Source: Bifidobacterium sp. ESL0769
GTDB taxonomy: Bacteria > Actinomycetota > Actinomycetes > Actinomycetales > Bifidobacteriaceae
Direction of reading: 5' to 3'
DNA: 64,000 nucleotides
Assembly: GCF_029395495.1 (NCBI RefSeq)
Contig: NZ_CP113918.1
Span: 2,170,001-2,234,000 of the forward strand
Shown here: positions 54,174 to 64,000 of the stretch, piece after piece
Numbering within the stretch: the first letter of the stretch is position 1
How the letters are laid out: each line of letters begins with the position of its first letter
Program-made: the position numbers and the translations under genes
Notes under the pieces: model-generated
Databases searched by the model: none
Told to the model about the DNA's origin: nothing
What the model saw: only the letters and a program-made list of their open reading frames with translations

Positions 54174-57100
54174 ATGGGTACGGCAAAACAGACGATTCGC
54201 AAGAATGCTCGTAAGGTAATCGTTGCAGGTATAGCGGCAATCACAGGCATGTCCATGCTCATACCAAGCGCTTCGGCCCAGACGGCCCAATTGGGCACGG
54301 GCCAGCCTCCCGGAGCGAACCAAGCAATCGCAGCGCAAGCGACTTCCCATCCGTCAGCACAGCCGACGACTCCCCCGGCGCCTTCAGAAAAGCTGGAACC
54401 ACAAACACCAAAGTTGGACGCGGCACCGTCACAGGTAGCCGCAATTCCGTCGCCAGTGGGCGCGCGCACGCAAACCACGCAACCGTCGCAAAGTCAGGCT
54501 CCACACAAACAAAGTGCAGACGGCGCTAAAGCCACAAGCTCGATACCAGGCCATCAAACCGGCAATTCGAATAGCCAGGCCGACAGCCCGAACACCCAAG
54601 CCAATACGCAGCGAACGGCCCCTAGCAATCAATCCGATCCTGCCCAATCGGCGCCAGCCACACCGTCCACCCAGCCCAATTGCGAAATCGGCAAAAGCAC
54701 CATCGCACAATGTTTCCCGGACAAGGCTTTTGCAAATGTAATCATTCAAGCAGTGAGTTGGCATCCACTCCCAGCCTCCACCTTCACGCAGGCCATGGCA
54801 GACGGCATCACATCATTGGTGCCACGCACGCACAATGCCGTCAGCAGCCTCGAGGGCGCACAATATCTCACCAACCTCACCGAGATCACCCTCGATTCCG
54901 GCACAGTCAGCGACCTCACGCCGCTGTCAGGGCTGACAAAGCTCAACTCAATCATTCTGTCGAACAACCGCATCTCTGACCTGAAACCGCTGAAGAACCT
55001 GACAAACCTGACCACCCTTACCCTCAGCGACAATCGAATCACCGATCTCAGCGGTATTGAGAACCTCACATCACTCAACATACTCCTTCTCGAGGGCTCA
55101 AGCAGGAGCTATTACGACACACCAACAAACCAAATCCAAGACCTGACGCCGCTGCGAAAACTCACCAAGCTGACCAGGCTCAACATCTCAGACAACGCAA
55201 TCTCCGACCTCAACGGCATCCAGAACCTCACATCACTCAACACGCTCTTCGCCTCAGGCAGTTCCTCGAGAATCACCAACAACATCCGCAGTCTCACACC
55301 GTTGAAACGGCTTACCTCACTCAACGAGCTAGAGCTGGAAAACAACAACATCTCGGACATCACACCTCTTGCGAGCCTAGACAGACTCCTCATCCTCGAT
55401 CTGTCGAACAACCCGATCAACAACAACATCAAACCACTCAGCGAAATCCACGGGTTGGGCTATCTGAAGCTGAATTCCACCGGTACCGTCACACTTGACG
55501 GCCTCAAAGACCTAGCACCTCATCTGAGGCAATTGGAAATCAGCGGCAATGAAATCAGCGACCTGAAACCACTTTCCGAGTTCAGCATGCTCACCGACCT
55601 CAACGCCAGCGGCAATGAAATCAGCGACCTGAAACCATTGGCGGGGCTCAAATCCATCATCAACCTTCGGCTGGACGAAAACCGCATCAGCGACATAGAA
55701 GGATTGGCAGGGCTGAGCACCCTTACCCAGCTTGACTTGCAGAGCAACGCCATAAAAACCATTGGCACAAAACTGGATGGACTGACATCCCTCCAGACAC
55801 TTATGCTGAGCCAGAACGACATAAGGGCCATCACCACAAAGCCGAACGGGCTCACCTCCCTCAACCGGCTCATTTTGGACCACAACCGCATCAGCGACAT
55901 ATCCGGATTATCCGCACTCACCAGCCTGCAAACACTTTACATGCAATATAATGTCATCACCGACACCACGCCGCTGACCAATCTGACAGAGCTGAACGAC
56001 GTCAACCTCACCTACAACAAAATCGACAATCTTGCCGGCCTGTCAAACCTCCACAAGCTCGAACACCGGCAAAAAAGCTGGCGAAACGTCGACATCGATC
56101 TAAGCCACAACAACATCAGCGACCTCACGCCGCTCTCTTCATTGACCGGACTGACCAGCCTCAACCTGAGCAACAACAACATCAGCGATCTGAAACCACT
56201 GGAAAGCCTCACCAAGCTCGGCAGCACCGCTTTCAATGACGGCTTCGATGATATCGGCAGTTCGGCGTTAAAACTCGACTCCAACCACATCACCGATTTC
56301 AGCCCGCTGGCCAAGCTCGTCAATCTTCCCTGCGTCGATTTGGAAGATAACCAGATCAGCGACCTCACGCCTATCAAATCCATGCCATTCATCATCGGAC
56401 TCGACCTGCAGGGCAACGACATCAGCGACCTCACGCCGCTTGTCGGCCACCCCGGCATCGCCTCTGGCATGACGGATCCGACAACCTCCTCCATCCAACG
56501 CGGAATGCTCAACCTCAACAAGAACCACATCAGCGACCTCACGCCGCTCGTTGGCTTCGTCGACAATCTGCAAGTGCTCAAGCTCATGTGGCAAACCATC
56601 GAGCTGCCCACACAACAATCGCCCGCATCGACCACGCTCGACGGCGTAAAACTTTCTGACGGGAGCTTCGCCAAAGTCACTTCCACCAATCCGACCAAAG
56701 GGGCGACCTACGACCAGAACACAGGCCGTGCCACATTCAATAATCTCAATGGTGTCAAACGGGTATCCCTTCAGTTCAAGGACACGCAAGTCTACGGCAT
56801 CTACAATTCCTGGGCGACTTACTCCGGCACCGTCTCACGACTGCTCGCGACTCAACATACCGTGACATTCAACTTAGGCTACGAAGGCACTACCCCGTAT
56901 TCGCGCAAAGTCTTTGATGGTGACCGAATCTACGACGAGTCGCCAAGCCGCAATGACGGATACGTGTTCGACAAGTGGCAAATCCAACAGGACGGCCAAT
57001 GGGTCGACTATGACATGAGCGCCCCCGTCACCAAGGACATCACACTGAAGGCCACATGGATAAAGATTCCGGACCAGCCCACATACACATGCACCATCCT

Positions 57101-59720
57101 CTTCAATACCGGTGACGCACAAGTCACCGTTCCTGCCCAGGAGATCAAATGCGGCGGTCAAGCCGTCTCCCCCATACCTCCGTCATATCCTGGCTACACC
57201 TTCGGTGGGTGGCAGACCAAAAACAACGGAAGGCTGCAGGGCATCAACTTGAGGACGGCACATTTCCAGCAAGATACCACCCTCTTTGCCAAATGGATCC
57301 GCGCTTTCCACACCGTCAGATTCGACACCGGTGAGGGCGGCACCCCCATCGCCTCGAAAAACGTAGCCGAAGGCGACACTATCGGCAATGTGGAGAATCC
57401 TACGCGCCCCGGCTATACCTTCGTCTGCTGGCAAGTAGAACGCGACGGGGTCCTGACCGATTACAACATGGGCGCCGGAGTGAGCGATGACATTACACTC
57501 GTTGCCAAGTGGCAGCCTCTGACACATACCGTCACGTTCATAATCGATGCAGAGGCCGGCAAAAGCGAAACCGTCAAGGTCAAAGATCAAGGCCTCGTCA
57601 CCAGACCCGGCGACCCTACTCGGAAACACTGGAATTTTACCGGATGGAAATACTATAACGACACCCACGATCTGGTCGTTTATGATTTCTCCACCCCGGT
57701 GACCGAGGACATCACCATCTACGCGCAATGGGAACGAATCATGCGAACGGTCTCATTCGATACCGGCGAAGGCGGCTCCCACGTAAATCCGATACAGGTT
57801 GCCGACGGCGACAGTTTCATCGCTCCGCCCAACCCGACACTGCAGCATTACGATTTCATTTCCTGGCAACTCAAGGATGCCAACGGCAAGCTCAGCGACT
57901 ACGACTTCAGCACCGAGGTGCTTTCCGACTTTACCCTCTATGCCAAGTGGAAGCACATCACCCATACGGTCAGCTTCGATACTGGTGACGGCGCGACCAA
58001 ATTCAATCCCATTACCGTCGGCGACGGCGACACGATAGGCGAAATCAACAAGCCGACACGACCCGGCTACCGTTTCCACGGCTGGCAGATACGTCACGGC
58101 TCCAACCTGGTCGATTACGACACGCTTACCACGCCGGTGACCGGAGATATCACGCTGATTGCTGACTGGATGCCTATCAATTATAAGGTGACTTTCGACG
58201 CCTCGCCTGTTTCCATCACGGAAACCAGCGTTCCCGAAAACGGGACACTGACCGACAGGGCACCCAAGGTGACCCGTATCGGCTATACGCTCAGCGGATG
58301 GAAGCTCGACAAAGACGGCCATGGCACGCTTGTTGATTATGACCTTGCCACTCCCGTCACGCACGACATCAGGCTAGTTGCCGTATGGATTCCGGACGTA
58401 CATACCGTGACCTTCGACACCGGAGATGGCGCCACCACCATCCCGCCGAAGAAGGTGAACTATGACGATACCATCGGCACGGTTACGCCTCCGACCCGCC
58501 CGGGATACACCTTCCTGAACTGGCAGATTGACAACGGGCAAGGCAAGCTTGTCGACTACGACACGCTGACCACGCCCGTCACACACGACATCACTCTGCA
58601 TGCCAAGTGGGTGAAAAGCGAGGCGCCGACGCCCGTGACCCACAAGGTCACTTTCGACACCAACGGCGGCAGCGCCATCGACCCTGTGACCGTCAACGAC
58701 GGCGACAATTTGACCGGCAAGGTCCCAACAACCACGCGCGAAGGCTATACGTTGAAGGGATGGCAGATTGACGACGGCCATGGCAACTGGATCGACTATC
58801 AGCTTGAAACCGCTGTAACCCACGACCTCACGTTGCGAGCGCTGTGGGAACCGAACAAGGTTCCCGGAAATCCTGATCAGCCGGGTAAGCCCGACAATCC
58901 AGACAATCCCGATCAACCGGGCAAACCGGATAACCCCGGAAATCCCAACAAGCCCGGTAACCCTGACCAGCCAAGTAATCCTGGCAATCCGGGAACTCCC
59001 GGCACGCCGAATAATCCTGGCCAGCCTGCCAACCCCAGCAATCCCGACAATTCTGGCACCCCAAGCAGCCCAGGAGAATCCGGCAACTCCGGAACCCCGT
59101 CAAAGCCTGGCACAGGAAGCAACGGCAGCACGTCTTCGAACGGCAACTCCGGAACCTCTTCCGGCAATGGCCCGGTCGCAATCGCCCAGCCCAGCCTTGC
59201 TGCCCGACCCGTCCTGATAGGCGGGGCTAGCAACGGCCTCGGTATTGGCACTAACAACGGCAATGCCAACAGCACAACCAATGGGTCTTCGAACCCATCC
59301 GGCACCCAAAACGGCAATAGCGGAAACGCCACCACATCGCAGAAGCCGTCTGGCAGCGACACCTCCACCGACACGGCTCGCAAGCCGCGACTGCGCCCGA
59401 AGTGCATACCCGACGACGTGGCCCGCAGGCTCGAAGCCAAGGCCAAGGCCAAAGTCGGCGACAAGGCCAACTGGCTTGAAGCGCAAGGCGACACCCAAGG
59501 CGAAAGCGCAGGCTGGAAGGACTCCGACTACGAAGGCCTGCCCAAGTGCTCGGCCGAACAATCGGCCGCCAACCCGGCCAAAAGCACGCACAGCCTCTCC
59601 AGCCTCTGGTGGATCATCCTGCTGACAGTCATAGCGCTCGCCGCGGTGATCGGATACCTAATCAAACGCCACAGCGATTCGACGCGCGATTCCGAAGCCT
59701 CGCACTGGGAAGGCAAATAA
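54174..59720 (+). CDS. Giant LRR/InlB-repeat surface protein, non-LPxTG anchor
   Basis: 1848 residues from ATG 54174 with GAGGGA upstream; the frame extends 20 codons further without support. Signal peptide 1-36 (SASA), then a Gln/Ser/Pro/Thr-rich stalk to about 165. From about 215 to 745 run over 20 internalin-like leucine-rich repeats ([22 protein letters not shown]). Residues about 790-1560 hold around ten InlB/Flg_new-type beta-grasp repeats ([11 protein letters not shown]...GYRFHGWQI...LIADW). A collagen-like [11 protein letters not shown] tract and a Ser/Gly/Asn tract follow. The C-terminus has [16 protein letters not shown], the helix [20 protein letters not shown] and KRHSDSTRD. No LPxTG motif is seen. 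Likely a long adhesin presenting its LRR far from the cell. Confidence 0.87.
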   Translation: MGTAKQTIRKNARKVIVAGIAAITGMSMLIPSASAQTAQLGTGQPPGANQAIAAQATSHPSAQPTTPPAPSEKLEPQTPKLDAAPSQVAAIPSPVGARTQTTQPSQSQAPHKQSADGAKATSSIPGHQTGNSNSQADSPNTQANTQRTAPSNQSDPAQSAPATPSTQPNCEIGKSTIAQCFPDKAFANVIIQAVSWHPLPASTFTQAMADGITSLVPRTHNAVSSLEGAQYLTNLTEITLDSGTVSDLTPLSGLTKLNSIILSNNRISDLKPLKNLTNLTTLTLSDNRITDLSGIENLTSLNILLLEGSSRSYYDTPTNQIQDLTPLRKLTKLTRLNISDNAISDLNGIQNLTSLNTLFASGSSSRITNNIRSLTPLKRLTSLNELELENNNISDITPLASLDRLLILDLSNNPINNNIKPLSEIHGLGYLKLNSTGTVTLDGLKDLAPHLRQLEISGNEISDLKPLSEFSMLTDLNASGNEISDLKPLAGLKSIINLRLDENRISDIEGLAGLSTLTQLDLQSNAIKTIGTKLDGLTSLQTLMLSQNDIRAITTKPNGLTSLNRLILDHNRISDISGLSALTSLQTLYMQYNVITDTTPLTNLTELNDVNLTYNKIDNLAGLSNLHKLEHRQKSWRNVDIDLSHNNISDLTPLSSLTGLTSLNLSNNNISDLKPLESLTKLGSTAFNDGFDDIGSSALKLDSNHITDFSPLAKLVNLPCVDLEDNQISDLTPIKSMPFIIGLDLQGNDISDLTPLVGHPGIASGMTDPTTSSIQRGMLNLNKNHISDLTPLVGFVDNLQVLKLMWQTIELPTQQSPASTTLDGVKLSDGSFAKVTSTNPTKGATYDQNTGRATFNNLNGVKRVSLQFKDTQVYGIYNSWATYSGTVSRLLATQHTVTFNLGYEGTTPYSRKVFDGDRIYDESPSRNDGYVFDKWQIQQDGQWVDYDMSAPVTKDITLKATWIKIPDQPTYTCTILFNTGDAQVTVPAQEIKCGGQAVSPIPPSYPGYTFGGWQTKNNGRLQGINLRTAHFQQDTTLFAKWIRAFHTVRFDTGEGGTPIASKNVAEGDTIGNVENPTRPGYTFVCWQVERDGVLTDYNMGAGVSDDITLVAKWQPLTHTVTFIIDAEAGKSETVKVKDQGLVTRPGDPTRKHWNFTGWKYYNDTHDLVVYDFSTPVTEDITIYAQWERIMRTVSFDTGEGGSHVNPIQVADGDSFIAPPNPTLQHYDFISWQLKDANGKLSDYDFSTEVLSDFTLYAKWKHITHTVSFDTGDGATKFNPITVGDGDTIGEINKPTRPGYRFHGWQIRHGSNLVDYDTLTTPVTGDITLIADWMPINYKVTFDASPVSITETSVPENGTLTDRAPKVTRIGYTLSGWKLDKDGHGTLVDYDLATPVTHDIRLVAVWIPDVHTVTFDTGDGATTIPPKKVNYDDTIGTVTPPTRPGYTFLNWQIDNGQGKLVDYDTLTTPVTHDITLHAKWVKSEAPTPVTHKVTFDTNGGSAIDPVTVNDGDNLTGKVPTTTREGYTLKGWQIDDGHGNWIDYQLETAVTHDLTLRALWEPNKVPGNPDQPGKPDNPDNPDQPGKPDNPGNPNKPGNPDQPSNPGNPGTPGTPNNPGQPANPSNPDNSGTPSSPGESGNSGTPSKPGTGSNGSTSSNGNSGTSSGNGPVAIAQPSLAARPVLIGGASNGLGIGTNNGNANSTTNGSSNPSGTQNGNSGNATTSQKPSGSDTSTDTARKPRLRPKCIPDDVARRLEAKAKAKVGDKANWLEAQGDTQGESAGWKDSDYEGLPKCSAEQSAANPAKSTHSLSSLWWIILLTVIALAAVIGYLIKRHSDSTRDSEASHWEGK

Positions 59721-59761
59721 AGAGTGAGTAAATAAGAGGTAATAACAAATAAAAAGAAGCC

Positions 59762-59800
59762 ATCGGCGGCAGCGCACATCCCAACAACGCTGCCGCCGAT
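59762..59800. terminator. Hairpin after giant surface gene
   Basis: ATCGGCGGCAGCG / CGCTGCCGCCGAT, 13-bp perfect stem and 13-nt loop. The T-run (TTCTTTTT) is on the minus side, so it would best stop minus-strand transcripts; it may still end the plus-strand gene. Confidence 0.65.
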
Positions 59801-59899
59801 TCGCGTCATGTTCCCGGAAAAGACCAACCCCCATATTAATTGCCGTTCGCAGGCTGATTACTACGCAAAAGTCGGATTCCAAGAATCCCGCAACGCAAA

Positions 59900-59932
59900 A
59901 GCGGGGATGACCGATAACCAGTCATCCCCGCT
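59900..59932 (-). terminator. Terminator of the GH32 remnant
   Basis: AGCGGGGATGAC / GTCATCCCCGCT followed by TTTTGCG on the minus strand, about 85 bp after the remnant's stop; it was presumably the operon terminator. Confidence 0.85.
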
Positions 59933-60017
59933 CCCCTATCAGAGGCTGCGATTCCCCTTCATCGAAACTTCCGGCGTCGCGCCATGCGACATTCCGGAGC
60001 TTCAGGCGCGCAGCCTA

Positions 60018-60478
60018 TCAGCGCATCGCGTTCAGTGCATACACGCGAACCTTGCCATTGAGGCCCGATGCCGGGGCGACAGCCTTGATCGTGGCCGCAG
60101 TCGCCGGATACATGCGGCTCGTGAACGTCGCCAATCCGTCATTGACGAAGACCTCGAGCGAAGACCGGTCGATGTAGATATGCAGGTCGAGCTTCTCCAG
60201 CTTGCCACAATCGTAGGCGCGAACGCCGTCCTCGCCACCGCGGTCCAGAGTGAGGCGGCCCAGAGCCGCGTCATAAGTGAACGAAACGTCGTGGTCGGTG
60301 CCGATGTCCAAGGAGACACCGATCTCGCCGTTCCCGTCAGCGGGAACGTCGGCGGAGAAGAGCACCTCGCAGCGGTTTTCCTTCGGAGCCGCAAGCACCT
60401 GGTCATTGCTCAGCGGCGCAGCGACATCCGCGATGACCGGCCCACGAAGCGACTCGAGCTCTTTAATCGGGGTCATCC
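60018..60478 (-). pseudogene. GH32 sucrose hydrolase, C-terminal remnant
   Basis: Only the last 150 residues or so of a GH32 enzyme remain: TPIKELESLRG, the linker after the propeller, then the beta-sandwich (VSLDIGTDHDVSFTYDAALGRLTLDRG, KLDLHIYIDRSSLEVFVNDGLATFTSRMYP). The catalytic propeller with NDPNG, RDP and ECP motifs is missing. Homology stops near 60478, where a LacI remnant begins on the other strand. The sequence differs from cscA at 34101, so it came from a second sucrose locus rather than a copy. The beta-sandwich frame is intact, suggesting recent loss. Confidence 0.85.
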
Positions 60479-60910
60479 GCACCATACAGCTACGAGCGGC
60501 GCCTGGGCTATAGCGACGTGATGGAAGAAAGGGGCTGCGCGCCACAGGTTTTCCCCATCGACTGGGACGAGCCGTACGAAACGAAAATCAAGGACCTGGC
60601 CGCCGCCCTCGACCAAGGGGCCGATTTGGACGGACTTTTCGTCGCGGACAACATGACCGCTTTGCTGGCCAAGGCCATGTGCACACACCGGCATCTCGAC
60701 ATCGACATCGTGGGCTACGACGGTTCGGACACCGTGCGAAGGTTCGTGCCAGACCTGCCGACCGTGGCGCAGCCGATAGCGGGCATGGCCCGCAAGGCCG
60801 TCGACGTGCTCATCCGCGAGATCGACGGCGACTTCTCCGTTTCCGGCGCCCACTACAAGCTGCCCGTCTCGTTCCTGCCGGAGCGCAGCATCGAGTCGCT
60901 GCGGGGGTGA
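60479..60910 (+). pseudogene. LacI-family regulator, C-terminal remnant
   Basis: The open frame from about 60479 reads APYSYERRLGYSDVMEERG, then the ligand-domain end (AALDQGADLDGLFVADNMTALLAKAM, DIDIVGYDGSDTVRRFVPDLPTVAQPIAGMARKAVDVLI, KLPVSFLPERSIESLRG). About 140 residues of a roughly 330-residue LacI protein are left; the DNA-binding domain and first half are gone. GTG/ATG codons at 60518-60523 are internal. Together with the GH32 remnant it marks a deletion that removed the shared 5' halves of a divergent lacI/GH32 pair. Confidence 0.85.
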
Positions 60911-60974
60911 AGGCGGAATACGGCTGAAAACCACATGAAAAGTAATTAATGTGAGTTAGCCGAAGCCCATATCT

Positions 60975-61070
60975 GCGTAGACAGCGCAGAAGCCGGGTCC
61001 CAAGAAACTCAGGTACATCCGGCCTCCACTTCCATACCTCCTCGAAGGCAGGCTTAGCTATAAGGATATC
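60975..61070 (+). repeat. 96-bp direct repeat, left copy
   Basis: Aligned without gaps to 61943-62038 (offset 968) with about ten mismatches. It contains GCGTAGACAGCGCAGAAGCC, GGGTCCCAAGAAACTCAGG and TACCTCCTCGAAGGCAGG. It encloses the toxin-antitoxin-like pair together with the right copy. Confidence 0.9.
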
Positions 61071-61160
61071 GAAGAGGTAGGATTCACGTGATTTCGCAAT
61101 ACACGATTTATAGTCGCTTTTTATGGTAGTATTTTAATACCAAGAAAGAAGGCTATGCTT

Positions 61161-61418
61161 ATGGTACTTGACATAGGTAACTCCGCACATAAACATGGCT
61201 TGACCGACGAAGAAATAGAATATGCCATCAGACACAACTGGAATTCCGAACTCATGCAGGGAAACGGCACGACACCTACTGTCATGATCGTCGGGCCACG
61301 TCATCAAGGAGCGCTTAAACACGATGCCGTTGAGATTGGTGTCGAAATGCAACCCGATAAAAACATGCATGTGTTCCACGCGATGCCCGTGACCAGCAGA
61401 TGGCTCCATCTCCTTTGA
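61161..61418 (+). CDS. Putative toxin of a toxin-antitoxin pair
   Basis: 85 residues from ATG 61161, eight nt after AGAAGG; ATG 61155 is too close to that site. The pattern H-x-HGLTDEEIEYAI at the N-terminus, a central strand VMIVGPRHQG, then DAVEIGVEM and a terminal VFHAMPVTSRWLHLL resembles a family of small actinobacterial proteins annotated as BrnT-like toxins (N-terminal helix HGI-x-x-x-EI, C-terminal HAM). It is followed 52 bp later by a ribbon-helix-helix protein, so toxin-antitoxin is the best reading. The family call is from memory of the pattern and is only moderately secure. Confidence 0.65.
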   Translation: MVLDIGNSAHKHGLTDEEIEYAIRHNWNSELMQGNGTTPTVMIVGPRHQGALKHDAVEIGVEMQPDKNMHVFHAMPVTSRWLHLL

Positions 61419-61470
61419 TATAGCAGAATTTCCCACATCAGACTTCAACAAAAACAGAAAGAACTTTACG

Positions 61471-61797
61471 ATGAGCAAGAAATATACAGACGAAGAACTC
61501 GACGCGATGGCGATTGACGGCCGGCTCAGCCCAATTGCCGGAACACAACGCCCCCGCAGCGACAACAGCAAAGCGCTCAATGATGACGAAATAATGGATA
61601 TCTTCAGGGGCCGCCCGCTTGCAGAACAACCGCAGCCGGCCAAGGAACCCCTGCGGATCCTGGTGACCGCACCGATGAAACAATGGCTCAAAGACAGTGC
61701 GAAAGCCGAAGGACTCAACGCTTCGGCACTCGTACGTATGGTTATGAAAGCGTATCTCAGCGAGCGTCACCCCGATATTCGTCCCAAGATGGCGTAG
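61471..61797 (+). CDS. Ribbon-helix-helix antitoxin-like protein
   Basis: 108 residues. The N-terminal 55 are acidic and flexible (DEELDAMAIDGRLSPIAG, ALNDDEIMDIFRGRP), suited to wrapping a toxin. The C-terminal 45 (EPLRILVTAPMKQWLKDSAKAEGLNASALVRMVMKAYLSE) form a ribbon-helix-helix DNA-binding fold. The gene order, toxin first and RHH antitoxin second, is that of BrnT/BrnA- and HigBA-like systems. The 96-bp repeat follows 145 bp later. No other gene lies between the repeats. Confidence 0.78.
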   Translation: MSKKYTDEELDAMAIDGRLSPIAGTQRPRSDNSKALNDDEIMDIFRGRPLAEQPQPAKEPLRILVTAPMKQWLKDSAKAEGLNASALVRMVMKAYLSERHPDIRPKMA

Positions 61798-61942
61798 CTT
61801 TTGCGGAGGTCTCTGCGGCAAGACGAAACCAAGAGAGCATAGGGGCTGTTAGCCATAATATTGCCTGATAGTTCACAACAGAGTAACCACTTCAGAACAA
61901 ACGCCGAATTATGAACAACACTTTTGGCCTACAACCACAAAC

Positions 61943-62038
61943 GCGTAGACAGCGCAGAAGCCGGGTCCCAAGAAACTCAGGAACATCCGGCTTCCACTTC
62001 CATACCTCCTCGAAGGCAGGCCTAGCATCAAGTATATC
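61943..62038 (+). repeat. 96-bp direct repeat, right copy
   Basis: See 60975-61070. Differences lie mainly in the last 20 bp (CCTAGCATCAAGTATATC versus CTTAGCTATAAGGATATC). Confidence 0.9.
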
Positions 62039-62116
62039 AAATAGTCGTCAAAACAAATCTACGACCGTATATAGGCATTAATCTAAAATTATTACAAAAT
62101 CGCGGAAGAAGCTTCA

Positions 62117-64000
62117 ATGACCGAACTTGATAGTAAACATTTACGAGAAGCACAAAAGAAATATTTAGAGAAACACTTTAACGAGTCTTCTTCAAACGAC
62201 TCTGAGAATCTCAGACCTCATTATGACCATAAAAGCCATTGGGAATATCTCAGTAAATTACTTGACGCGCTGCAAGATCGGGAAAACCATAATATTGCTC
62301 TCTCAGGGGCCTACGCTACTGGGAAAAGCAGCATAATCCAAGGTCTGCAAAAACTATGCGAAGCAACCGGCTGTGGCCCCCAGGTCAAAATAGTTTCTTT
62401 ATCAACACTTGCCCCGCTTATAGCTCCAGAACAAACAAATCTCGCTGAACCCTCTTCAAAAACGCGTTATTCTACAGAGCCATTCCAATTTTCGCAGGAA
62501 AATGACGATTTAGAATATAGGCATATTAAGAAGCCTCGGCAAGAATCAACAAATCAACTGATTCAACATTCAATCGTCAAACAACTCGTCTACAGCAATG
62601 ACAACGGCCCACGTTCGAGGTATTCTCAACTTCACAAAATACCAAACCTAACACTCGCCGTCACTACAATAATTACTGTTATCATCGTCGCATTGATTCT
62701 TCTTTCAACTTCTACGATACATCTGATATTTGCGCATAGAGGCATGCCGGGAGACCTTTGGGTTCGTATCCTCTTCTTCTTAGCGCTTCTTATTATTACC
62801 GGTATTATCACGATGTATATAATGCGTCACTCAAAGAAAACCCCATCTCTTTCAAGCATCCACCTAGGGAATGAACCGAATTCAATAGCTATTAACAATT
62901 CCGATGAATCTTATTTCGATAGATACCTTGACGAAATTATTTACTTCTTTGAAACCAATCCTCAAACTGACATAATCGTTTTTGAAGATCTTGATAGATT
63001 TAATGATTCAGAAATTTTCAATAATCTACGAGAACTAAACTCAGTATTAAACAACGCTCCCAAAATCAACAAAAATCAAAGATCGATTCGGTTCATCTAC
63101 TGCGTCAGAGATAGCCTCTTCAGCGAAGCTACAACTGCCAATCCAATTTCCCAATCTTCTGAAACAGGCCAGACCAGAAACGCAGAAAGCAAATTCTTTG
63201 ACGTTCGAATTCCTGTCCTTCCTTTTATCTCATCATTCAATTCTCAAAATTATTTGAAAAATATTTTCAGTGTAAAAACTCTTGCACCTTCTTACTCTCT
63301 TTGGGATGCAACCAAACAAATATCAAGCACCGTGAGCCGTTATCTCACCGACATGCGCCAACTCAAAACAATTGCCTATGAATATCTTATTTTTTCTGAT
63401 AAGATTTTCGGCGAAACCTATTCCCCTCAAAAATCTGAACATGGAGAACCCACCGAAGAATCCTTACTCCTCGCGATGGTTATTTATCATTCTTTTTATC
63501 CAGAAGATTTCGAAAAAATACCTCAAAGACAAAGCAAGTTAGATTATCTATATGACGAAGCTAACCGAATCAGGAATGAGGCGATTAAAGAAACCCGGAA
63601 TGGCATAAATGAGGCCAACGAGATATTAAGCGCTACACAGAAAAACCAAGTTTCGAAAGAAGAAAAAAAGTTTTTCAAAGAGTTCAACATCTCAGACACA
63701 GACGAAGACCTCACGAAGAGAATCCAAAGAATTATCACCACTCTCTCTCAAAGAATAAGAGAACTCCAAAAAGCAGATTTCAAAGAACTAATCGAACTCA
63801 CTTCCATCATGGATTCAACCGCGGATGCCGATAAGGCTCCACAAGATAAAGCCAATCCTATGTGGGAAGCTATTACAAAGACGTATCAGGCCACTTCACG
63901 ATCTAATCTCGCAAGAGACCTGCTGTCTTCGGGATATATCAATAAAGATTATATATTGTACGCATGGATGGACAACAATTCCATAGGATTAGCACGACGA
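62117..64000 (+). CDS. YobI/KAP-like membrane P-loop NTPase, 3' partial
   Basis: The frame runs from ATG 62117 (GGAAGAAG upstream) to the window edge: 628 codons, no stop. Residues about 60-75 hold Walker A (ALSGAYATGKSSII), about 283-290 Walker B (DIIVFEDLDRF). Two membrane helices lie near 187-208 and 216-240 between them. After Walker B come RFIYCVRDSLF, a sensor-like segment, and helical coiled regions. This plan (P-loop, membrane hairpin inserted in the NTPase, IIVFEDLDR) is that of YobI-type and KAP-family STAND-like NTPases, several of which belong to anti-phage systems. The gene is strongly AT-rich and uses AGA/AAT-type codons unlike the chromosome, indicating transfer. Partner genes, if any, are outside the window. 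Confidence 0.82.
   Translation, partial: MTELDSKHLREAQKKYLEKHFNESSSNDSENLRPHYDHKSHWEYLSKLLDALQDRENHNIALSGAYATGKSSIIQGLQKLCEATGCGPQVKIVSLSTLAPLIAPEQTNLAEPSSKTRYSTEPFQFSQENDDLEYRHIKKPRQESTNQLIQHSIVKQLVYSNDNGPRSRYSQLHKIPNLTLAVTTIITVIIVALILLSTSTIHLIFAHRGMPGDLWVRILFFLALLIITGIITMYIMRHSKKTPSLSSIHLGNEPNSIAINNSDESYFDRYLDEIIYFFETNPQTDIIVFEDLDRFNDSEIFNNLRELNSVLNNAPKINKNQRSIRFIYCVRDSLFSEATTANPISQSSETGQTRNAESKFFDVRIPVLPFISSFNSQNYLKNIFSVKTLAPSYSLWDATKQISSTVSRYLTDMRQLKTIAYEYLIFSDKIFGETYSPQKSEHGEPTEESLLLAMVIYHSFYPEDFEKIPQRQSKLDYLYDEANRIRNEAIKETRNGINEANEILSATQKNQVSKEEKKFFKEFNISDTDEDLTKRIQRIITTLSQRIRELQKADFKELIELTSIMDSTADADKAPQDKANPMWEAITKTYQATSRSNLARDLLSSGYINKDYILYAWMDNNSIGLARR

Noticed and set aside
60018..60545. 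A functional 175-residue minus-strand protein
   Set aside because: The first 20 residues derive from the antisense of the lacI remnant; the rest is only the non-catalytic GH32 beta-sandwich.

Overview
The window looks like chromosome of a Bifidobacteriaceae member (Bifidobacterium or a close relative). The reasons are the moderately high GC, the cscR-cscB-cscA sucrose locus, an LPLTG/LPFTG pilus operon with a class C sortase, LAxTG-type anchors, a PepD-type C69 dipeptidase, and a CRESS-virus-like Rep of the kind known from Bifidobacterium plasmid p4M. Assignment below family level is not possible from the sequence alone.

Region 1 (1-9.7 kb) is the right-hand part of an integrated mobile element whose left end is outside the window. 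It holds a 5'-truncated Gly/Ser-rich protein, two AT-rich orphan genes behind duplicated leaders, a short thioester-domain surface protein, and an HUH plus SF3-helicase Rep. A stem-loop upstream of rep carries AAGTATTAC, the nonanucleotide of circovirus origins. Small accessory genes and a tyrosine integrase follow. Next to the integrase promoter lies a 21-bp sequence matching the 3' end of a tRNA-Ser, followed by a terminator, which is the likely attachment site.

Region 2 (9.9-32 kb) carries the pilus operon (tip/shaft adhesin, major pilin, sortase C), amtB-glnK, ftsY, a TetR regulator, a GT2 glycosyltransferase, a C69 dipeptidase with a large low-complexity insertion, tRNA-Lys, two DUF1516-like membrane paralogs, a RelB/YafQ-type toxin-antitoxin pair, a zinc alcohol dehydrogenase and a secreted HNH nuclease.

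Region 3 (31-45 kb) holds sucrose uptake and hydrolysis (cscR, cscB, cscA), a large DUF285 surface protein, an isoleucine-2-epimerase-like enzyme with an amino-acid permease, and a solitary nrdF. Three of the four metal-ligand glutamates of NrdF are replaced by Gln, Ser and Lys, the signature of metal-free class Ie ribonucleotide reductase. Two NrdR boxes 31 bp apart precede it.

Region 4 (45-60 kb) is a surface-protein island. It has two giant and one medium leucine-rich or DUF285 proteins with InlB-type repeats, one decayed relative, and two near-identical butanediol-dehydrogenase-like genes that appear to have been duplicated together with a surface gene. The three largest surface proteins of the window lack an LPxTG motif and share an unusual C-terminus: two cysteines, a Trp-rich membrane helix and a basic tail.

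Region 5 (60-64 kb) is an accessory or decay zone. A GH32 gene and a lacI gene are both cut back to their 3' halves at one head-to-head junction. A toxin-antitoxin-like pair is enclosed by 96-bp direct repeats, and an AT-rich YobI/KAP-like membrane P-loop NTPase, a possible defence gene, runs off the end.
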